This document shows positions 58,830 through 64,000 of a stretch of 64,000 nucleotides of DNA, piece by piece; the first letter of the stretch is position 1, and every line of letters begins with the position of its first letter. Made by a program: the position numbers and the translations under genes. The stretch is from Marinobacter sp. AC-23 (GTDB lineage: Bacteria; Pseudomonadota; Gammaproteobacteria; Pseudomonadales; Oleiphilaceae). The stretch spans positions 1 through 64,000 of the forward strand of contig NZ_MBPP01000089.1 in assembly GCF_001858325.1 (NCBI RefSeq). Reading direction: 5' to 3'. The notes under the pieces were generated by a model. It made no database searches, was not told the origin of the DNA, and saw only the letters and a list, made by a program, of their open reading frames with translations.

Positions 58830-60893
58830 TCAGGCATAGAACAGCAGTGGTACAAACGCCACCAGCACCAGGGAAATGCCCATGGCAATCAGTGGCATGA
58901 TGATTCGCTCGTGGCGCTCATAGAAGGTGCCCGTTTCCTGTTGGGCGGCCAGGACCTCGGCTTCACCCACCACTTGTCGTGTTAGCAGGTGGTTCAAAGC
59001 AACCGGTGGGCTCAGGTAGCCCAATTCAAAAGCCACCAGGGTCACCATCCAAAAATGAATAGGATGAATGCCGCTGGAATAGGCAATCGTCGCAACGGTC
59101 GCGGTAACAAGGATGACGGCACCGAAGGCATCCATAATCATCCCGAGAATGACCAGAATCACAACCATCAACGCCATAGCAGACCAGGCACTGTCGAACG
59201 CCTGAGGAAAAGCCTGCATGATCTGAGAGCGCTCGATCACGCCCCCAATGCTCACCGACAGGCCCAACAACAATAGCAGCGCGCCAATTTCGGCGGTGGT
59301 ATCGTTGGTAGCCCCACGCACACTGCGCTCCAGACCTTGGTGGTTGGCCTCACCAGAGGCACGCCCCTTCTTGTTCTTAAAACTTAAGTGCTCGTACAGC
59401 AGAATAGCCATCATTATGACCGGCAACAGGCGCGGCGCCGAAAACTCATCCATCCGCACATCCAACGCAAAGCGGTAGAGCAGAACAACACTCACAATCA
59501 CCAATACATATGGAACCAGCGACCGGAAAGCTTTAAGCGTCGCCGGCAAGGCTTCGGCAACCGGCGCCAGATTAAACTTGCTCTGACGGTTTACCGTGAG
59601 CGCAACCGTGGTGAACATGGCGGCCGTCAACACAAACACCCAAATGCCCCAGCCGAACAAATCGTCTGTTGTCACTTCCCGGTTAAGATAGGCGATAATG
59701 ACAACCAGCAGGCAGGGCCGCAACACCACACCCAGAGATCCCGACATCGCGGTAGCTGCAAGCGCCAATTGCCGGCGCGCACCGGCTGCACGCAATTCAC
59801 TGTAAATAACCGCACCGGCTGCAATAACAAAAATACCTGAGGCACCGGTATAGGCAGTAGGAACTGCGGCTACAAGCACGGCAACCACCGCCAGCAATTC
59901 CGGGGGCATATGCCAGGGCCGGAACAGGTCGAACACCAGTGTGGCAAGGCGGGTTTGTTTCAGCATCATGCCCACCCAAACGTACAGCCCCACATTCAAA
60001 AACATGTCCGCCAGTTCCATCATCTTGCCCAGATAGATGCCAATGCCCGAGGCATGTCCAATCAGCGCGAAGTAGGTTCCGGAAATCAAACACATCACGG
60101 TATACAACGGCACCGCAAGAAACGCTTTGTTCAGCTGTCCACCTTGGGCTAAGCCCGGTGGCACACGAACCAGACGGTAAAGGCTCGCCAGCGTGAGACA
60201 CGCAAACCCTGTAACCCAGAAATTGTGGAGCAACAGGTCTTCGGAAGAAATTGTGGTTTCTGCGCCCATGCTGGACTGTCGGAAAATCAGGCTGGAACCC
60301 AACAGCATAGCGTTGGCAATGGTCTGAAGCGTGAGAGAAACCGTGTAATCCAGGCGGGTTTCCATGGCTCGCATGGCGATATGATGGCGGGTAAGGGTTG
60401 CTGTGATCGCACACAGCATAACCAACAACACCAGAATGTACCGCTGAGACTCGAGGCCAAGGGCAATCAGATCGGCAATAAACAGCTCTATTGCACGGTA
60501 GGCTTTAACGCCCGGGGTAAGCTTATCCCGCAGGCTGTCATAACTTTGGTACGCGGCTTTGCAATCGGCTACAGAGCGCTCGATTGCAAGCCGGACATCG
60601 GCAGGGTCTTTGGCTTGAGCGCCCAGCAGCGCGGCTATAGGATCGTCGTCAGCTGGCCCCTGAGCCAGCTCTTTTGCCACTGCGGCTTCAATATCCCGCT
60701 CGGCATTACAAGTTGGCGCAGCCGGATCCATACGGAGTTTGTAATAACCACTCCAAAGCTGCTCACCGCCTCGCAACATCTGGTTGTGAATGTCGCTGCT
60801 TGTGGAAAACAGAACCACTGACAGCAACAACAGACAGGCAGGCAGGGATGAAAACCACTCCAGGCCGCTACGACGAAAACCACCCTTGGACAT
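58830..60893 (-). CDS. TRAP transporter permease, DctM-like with extended N-terminus (probable DctQ-DctM fusion)
   Basis: A 687-residue inner-membrane permease with about 16 hydrophobic segments. The C-terminal 420 residues resemble the TRAP large subunit (PTAYTGASGIFVIAAGAVIY, LGMIMDAFGAVILVTA, ELGYLSPPVALNHLLTRQ). The N-terminal part has a helix, a periplasmic stretch of about 110 residues with two Cys (APTCNAERDIEAA, VADCKAAYQSYD), and about three more helices that could stand for the small DctQ subunit. TRAP systems import organic acids with a sodium gradient. It follows the TatT-type lipoprotein gene by 27 bp; the binding protein is encoded beyond the HU gene. Confidence 0.85.
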   Translation of the reverse strand: MSKGGFRRSGLEWFSSLPACLLLLSVVLFSTSSDIHNQMLRGGEQLWSGYYKLRMDPAAPTCNAERDIEAAVAKELAQGPADDDPIAALLGAQAKDPADVRLAIERSVADCKAAYQSYDSLRDKLTPGVKAYRAIELFIADLIALGLESQRYILVLLVMLCAITATLTRHHIAMRAMETRLDYTVSLTLQTIANAMLLGSSLIFRQSSMGAETTISSEDLLLHNFWVTGFACLTLASLYRLVRVPPGLAQGGQLNKAFLAVPLYTVMCLISGTYFALIGHASGIGIYLGKMMELADMFLNVGLYVWVGMMLKQTRLATLVFDLFRPWHMPPELLAVVAVLVAAVPTAYTGASGIFVIAAGAVIYSELRAAGARRQLALAATAMSGSLGVVLRPCLLVVIIAYLNREVTTDDLFGWGIWVFVLTAAMFTTVALTVNRQSKFNLAPVAEALPATLKAFRSLVPYVLVIVSVVLLYRFALDVRMDEFSAPRLLPVIMMAILLYEHLSFKNKKGRASGEANHQGLERSVRGATNDTTAEIGALLLLLGLSVSIGGVIERSQIMQAFPQAFDSAWSAMALMVVILVILGMIMDAFGAVILVTATVATIAYSSGIHPIHFWMVTLVAFELGYLSPPVALNHLLTRQVVGEAEVLAAQQETGTFYERHERIIMPLIAMGISLVLVAFVPLLFYA

Positions 60894-60920
60894 AACTCTA
60901 CACTCTGGAACGTAAAAGAA

Positions 60921-62030
60921 TTACAGCAGACCATCCAGGTCCATGGTCTCAACTTCTTTCTGCTGGTCATCCCAGAAGGTACCAAGCTGGCCCAGTGGCG
61001 TGCGGTGGCCGGTATTCTCTACCCACAGGCGGTCGGAGATCGCGACGATCATATTGGTCGCCATGGCGTCCACAAAGGCCCAGTCTTCATTGGAAGGCTG
61101 CTCCTTGAGCGACTCTGCGTGCTGACGAACCACCGCCTTCACCATTGCCTTATCACCCTTGTTGGTGGCGGCAATTGCATGAAAAACATGGCTCAGGCGT
61201 ACACCTGCCTCCTCCCCTTGGCGGTCCGTCATGGACAGCCGCTCAAAGGCATCCTCACCTTCGGGCAGCGCGCCGGGCATCATCGCCCATACCGTCGCTT
61301 TCAATGCCGTAGGAGCGCCCCACCACTTGTCATTTTCAAGGCAGCTTGAGGCGCGAGCGACAACAGCCCCTACGTTCTTGGGAACCCCAATGGACGAGGT
61401 TGACTGGATCTCTGCGTTAAGCGCCTGCAACCCTGAGAGCAGGCCAGCAAGGTAGATAAACTCGTCCATATCGTCATCAAAATCCGGGCACTCACCGGTA
61501 CCGGGCTCACCGTAAAAAGTGTTGTGATGCTCCCAGGATTTCAAGTAACGCCGGGAAGCCAGAGCGTATGCTCGCTTCTGGCGGATCATGGCATCTTCAG
61601 CCGCGTTACCTTTTCTTTCGTACAGGGCGGCCAGGGCGGCCAGCTCGTGCTCACGGCCCTGTTCTTCGGCACAGCCGCCGGCTGAAAGATAGAGCATTAC
61701 GGCCAGCTGATCCGGTTCGCTAGTCACTCTGCCGAAAGACATAAGCAGCGGGGCGGTGGCTTCACTCATGGCGCAACCCATGGCCAGATCCCCACTTTGC
61801 ATCAAGTAGGGAATGGTGTGCTCGCGGGAAAACCCTTGCATGACATCACCGGTGGTCTTGTAGACCATGTGGTTGACCACACCACAACCAGACAGCAACG
61901 TACCAAGGGCCAGCGCAGTAAAAAAGCCCCTGAACCGAGCGACCGAATGCTTCAATCTTTGCCCGGCAGATGGCCAGCGAGAATGGCTCCTGACGAAAGT
62001 CTCTGTAAATGAAGTCCCGGTATGCATCAT
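60921..62030 (-). CDS. TRAP transporter TatT-family lipoprotein
   Basis: A 369-residue protein. A hydrophobic N-terminal segment ends in a lipobox LLSGC (Cys at about residue 49), preceded by an unusually long N-terminal extension; the true start may be an internal codon nearer the lipobox. The rest is helical and TPR-like (YLSAGGCAEEQGREHELAALAAL). TatT proteins accompany some TRAP systems and are thought to help the periplasmic binding protein. It is upstream of, and probably co-transcribed with, the permease gene. Confidence 0.78.
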   Translation of the reverse strand: MMHTGTSFTETFVRSHSRWPSAGQRLKHSVARFRGFFTALALGTLLSGCGVVNHMVYKTTGDVMQGFSREHTIPYLMQSGDLAMGCAMSEATAPLLMSFGRVTSEPDQLAVMLYLSAGGCAEEQGREHELAALAALYERKGNAAEDAMIRQKRAYALASRRYLKSWEHHNTFYGEPGTGECPDFDDDMDEFIYLAGLLSGLQALNAEIQSTSSIGVPKNVGAVVARASSCLENDKWWGAPTALKATVWAMMPGALPEGEDAFERLSMTDRQGEEAGVRLSHVFHAIAATNKGDKAMVKAVVRQHAESLKEQPSNEDWAFVDAMATNMIVAISDRLWVENTGHRTPLGQLGTFWDDQQKEVETMDLDGLL

Positions 62031-62168
62031 GATTTCTGAACCTTTTAAACGTTGTGCATTGTTATTATAAACGCGCCGTTAGCCGCGCATTATGGCCTAC
62101 AGCGCTCGCGCTTTTTGAGACCGGCACCGCAAATGACGCCTGTGTACACAGTTTTCACCCGCTCAGGT

Positions 62169-62197
62169 TTGCACAAAGTACTGCAAACCGCTATAGA
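62169..62197 (+). promoter_or_regulatory. Sigma-70 promoter of the HU gene
   Basis: TTGCAC (62169-62174) and TATAGA (62192-62197) are separated by 17 nt, 66 bp before the HU start. AACAAGGAGTACTCG supplies the ribosome site just upstream of the ATG. Confidence 0.65.
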
Positions 62198-62262
62198 TTC
62201 AGGTAACCGTAAGCCTGCTGGGTTGCGGTTACCCGATAAACAAAAACAACAAGGAGTACTCG

Positions 62263-62541
62263 ATGCGCAAACCTGAACTCACGGCGGCTATCGCCGAACG
62301 CACTGGCCTCACCCAAGAAAAAGCCAGCGAAGTGATTACCGCTTTTACAGATCAGATCTCCGCTGCCGCTACTCGAGGAGAAGACACCACCCTTATCGGC
62401 TTCGGTACGTTCAATATTCGCGCCCGTGAAGCACGGGATGGCAGAAATCCTCAAACCGGAGCGTCTATCCGCATTCCCGCCAGCAAAACTGTTGGCTTCA
62501 AGGCCGGCAAAGCATTTAAAGACGCGTTCCGCTCAAGCTGA
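62263..62541 (+). CDS. HU-family DNA-binding protein
   Basis: A 92-residue nucleoid protein. The family fold is clear: MRKPELTAAIAERTGLTQEKA helix pair, then LIGFGTFNIRAREARDGRNPQTG, where the DNA-intercalating proline lies in the RNPQTG motif, and IPASKTVGFKAGKAFKD. It has its own promoter and terminator and sits on the plus strand between the binding-protein gene and the TatT-permease pair of a TRAP system. It is probably an additional HU-like paralogue, but the window holds only this copy. Confidence 0.93.
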   Translation: MRKPELTAAIAERTGLTQEKASEVITAFTDQISAAATRGEDTTLIGFGTFNIRAREARDGRNPQTGASIRIPASKTVGFKAGKAFKDAFRSS

Positions 62542-62569
62542 TAACCATACCTACTGAACAAGGCTGAAA

Positions 62570-62600
62570 GACCCTCCCACTCCCAAAGGAGGGTCTCTTT
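62570..62600. terminator. Terminator between convergent HU and binding-protein genes
   Basis: GACCCTCC pairs with GGAGGGTC over 8 bp around a 10-nt loop; short pyrimidine runs flank both sides. Confidence 0.65.
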
Positions 62601-62616
62601 CAATGCCAGCGGCTTA

Positions 62617-63660
62617 TCAGGAAGCACACTCGGAGCGGGCAGCATCCACACGGCAGCGAATAGCCTTCATAAGTTTGATCGCCCGCTCGTCGTACACGCC
62701 GTCGTCGAGCAAAGACAGGCGCACTTTACGCAACATCTTGTCGTACTCAGCGGTAACTTCCTGCGGCAGAGTCATCCATATGCTTTCCGGCATCTCAGCT
62801 TCCGCATTGGCAATGATGTCGTAGGCTTCATCAAGGCGCTTGATGGCTTCATTGCGCACCATCGGGCCTGCCGACTCAGGGAAACGGTCGCTGTGAATGA
62901 TGACCTGGAAGTTCATGTAAGCCAGTGCGTATTTCAGCACTCCGCCGTTTGGCTCAACCCCCTTGTACAACTCCAACGGCGTGTAAGCCACGGCCGGAGC
63001 ATAGGCAAGATCCACACTGCCGTTATTGAACTTGCCGGCAAAGTTGGCGGAATTAGAGCCGACAACTGACGCGCCCACGTGGCGAACCATGCGGACAGAC
63101 GCCTGGTCGAAATCCAGTGTTGCGATGCGCTTGCCCTGAAGCTTCTCAACAGAATTGATGGTGCGATCCCGGGTATGAAGATAAATAGCGCCAGCCGGAA
63201 ACACACCGGCCACCTCATAAGGTCCATCTATCATCAGCGGCCGGGCATTAGGCTGGCTGAGAGTGTTGTAGAGCAGGCGCATTTCCTCTTCGCCAGGCAC
63301 AGCGCCCATGGCTTCCAGGCTACCGGTGAACTTGTTGAACTCACGAGCGCGAGTGCCGGTAAGCAACACGGCATCGCACTGGCCAGCTTTAAAATCTTCA
63401 GCGGCAACTTTTTCGTCAGTGTAAGCACTCAAGTTAAGTTTGATGCCGTTTTTAAGCGCAACCGGCTGAAATGTTTTGGTGATTGCAAATAACGGTCCGT
63501 TAGCCCCTACTGGATCAAACACACAAAAGCTTCGCTCAATAACATCGTCGGCGGCTGCAGCGTTGTCGTTGGCCTGAGCAACACCCAGCGAAGGGAGAAA
63601 AAGACTGGCACACAAAGTGACCGCCAAGGCCACCCGCTGCGGGAAAATTGCTGATGTCAC
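62617..63660 (-). CDS. Putative TRAP-type periplasmic solute-binding protein
   Basis: A 347-residue protein with a signal peptide (LAVTLCASLFLPSLGVAQA). The mature part resembles DctP-like binding proteins, with VEKLQGKRIATLDFDQASVRM and GKFNNGSVDLAYAPAVAYTPLELYKG as the typical interlobe segments, and four Cys residues (SFCVFD, GQCDAV and a C-terminal pair). It matches the group annotated as putative solute-binding or AdeT-like proteins. It probably serves the TRAP permease encoded 2 kb downstream on the same strand. The ligand cannot be predicted. Confidence 0.78.
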   Translation of the reverse strand: MTSAIFPQRVALAVTLCASLFLPSLGVAQANDNAAAADDVIERSFCVFDPVGANGPLFAITKTFQPVALKNGIKLNLSAYTDEKVAAEDFKAGQCDAVLLTGTRAREFNKFTGSLEAMGAVPGEEEMRLLYNTLSQPNARPLMIDGPYEVAGVFPAGAIYLHTRDRTINSVEKLQGKRIATLDFDQASVRMVRHVGASVVGSNSANFAGKFNNGSVDLAYAPAVAYTPLELYKGVEPNGGVLKYALAYMNFQVIIHSDRFPESAGPMVRNEAIKRLDEAYDIIANAEAEMPESIWMTLPQEVTAEYDKMLRKVRLSLLDDGVYDERAIKLMKAIRCRVDAARSECAS

Positions 63661-63878
63661 GGGATGACTCCTGAATCGTTATTATCTGGCGGCAGTCGTT
63701 GTCGCTTGGTCTGCCGGGCCACGTATTATTATTGTCGCCAACACTATGCTGGCAGGGGCAAGGATACGTTGGCACAGGTGCCCTGTTTCAAGGGTTTTTA
63801 AGCAACATGTGGGATTATGTGATGGTGTCGACAGAGGTTGGCCAACCCCTGCCGCATTTTCTTACTGAATTTCAGGCT

Positions 63879-64000
63879 TCAGGCGACGGACCAGACCTCT
63901 CGTCCTTCCACCAGAGTAAGTCGCACCACTCCGGCCAAAGACTGGCCGAGTACCGGTGCATGGTGACCTGCGGAAATAAGCGACTCACTACTTGGCGTCC
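63879..64000 (-). CDS. pyrC: Dihydroorotase, C-terminal fragment
   Basis: The last 40 codons of a gene that continues beyond the window. The end reads LISAGHHAPVLGQSLAG, then VVRLTLVEGREVWSVA and a stop, matching the C-terminal signature of class I dihydroorotase-like amidohydrolases. It may be the active enzyme or the inactive PyrX-type partner; the catalytic residues lie outside the window. The 218-bp gap to the binding-protein gene shows no gene. Confidence 0.65.
   Translation of the reverse strand, partial: TPSSESLISAGHHAPVLGQSLAGVVRLTLVEGREVWSVA

Noticed and set aside
62263-62541. HU gene as integration host factor subunit
   Set aside because: The sequence has the general HU pattern without IhfA- or IhfB-specific features that I can identify, so only the family name is given.

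Overview
This window reads as chromosomal DNA of a marine gammaproteobacterium, most likely Marinobacter or a close relative. That is an inference from content: a dedicated proteobacterial sortase locus, a TRAP transporter with a TatT-type lipoprotein, an acyl-CoA-binding protein, a Vibrio-type T6SS, the ftsY-ftsE-ftsX-rpoH order, and GTG/TTG starts with clear Shine-Dalgarno sequences. I found no rRNA, tRNA, CRISPR array, insertion sequence or prophage.

Layout. 1-3.9 kb: two tandem sensor histidine kinases. 3.9-6.7 kb: aconitase. 7-10 kb: a zinc-finger membrane protein convergent with a rhomboid protease. 10-12.1 kb: OmpA-like protein, MAPEG protein, GlsB-type protein and an acyltransferase. 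12.1-18 kb: a complete dedicated sortase system (sortase, its single target, response regulator, histidine kinase). 18-20.7 kb: a DUF815 ATPase, an outer-membrane barrel and two small membrane proteins. 20.8-41.5 kb: a minus-strand type VI secretion locus in the Vibrio cholerae gene order (tssB-tssC-tssE-tssF-tssG-tagH-tssJ-tssK-tssL-tssH-vasH-tagO-tssA-tssM), followed directly by a signal-peptide-bearing ATP-dependent DNA ligase. There is no hcp, vgrG or PAAR gene here. 41.7-46 kb: acyl-CoA-binding protein, greB and a two-component system. 46-54.4 kb: rpoH, ftsX, ftsE, ftsY, rsmD, a fatty-acid desaturase, mutM and yrfG. 54.4-57.5 kb: hslR, hslO, pckA. 57.7-64 kb: an HDAC-family hydrolase, a TRAP system split by an HU gene, and the 3' end of a dihydroorotase.

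Two patterns cross gene boundaries. First, fourteen genes are broken by sixteen single-base losses; inserting one base in each place restores the expected family sequence and a length divisible by three. No insertion-type break was seen. This looks like systematic undercalling in the sequence rather than gene death, so these genes are given their corrected spans. Second, three intergenic elements (8416-8525, 14861-14965, 29251-29355) share a conserved 53-nt core but are flanked by 26-28 bp inverted arms that are complementary within each copy and different between copies. This conserved-loop, variable-stem element is the most novel-looking structure in the window.

Functionally the window combines envelope biology (sortase-anchored protein, T6SS, rhomboid, TRAP uptake, barrel protein), stress response (RpoH, Hsp15, Hsp33) and central carbon metabolism (aconitase, PEP carboxykinase).
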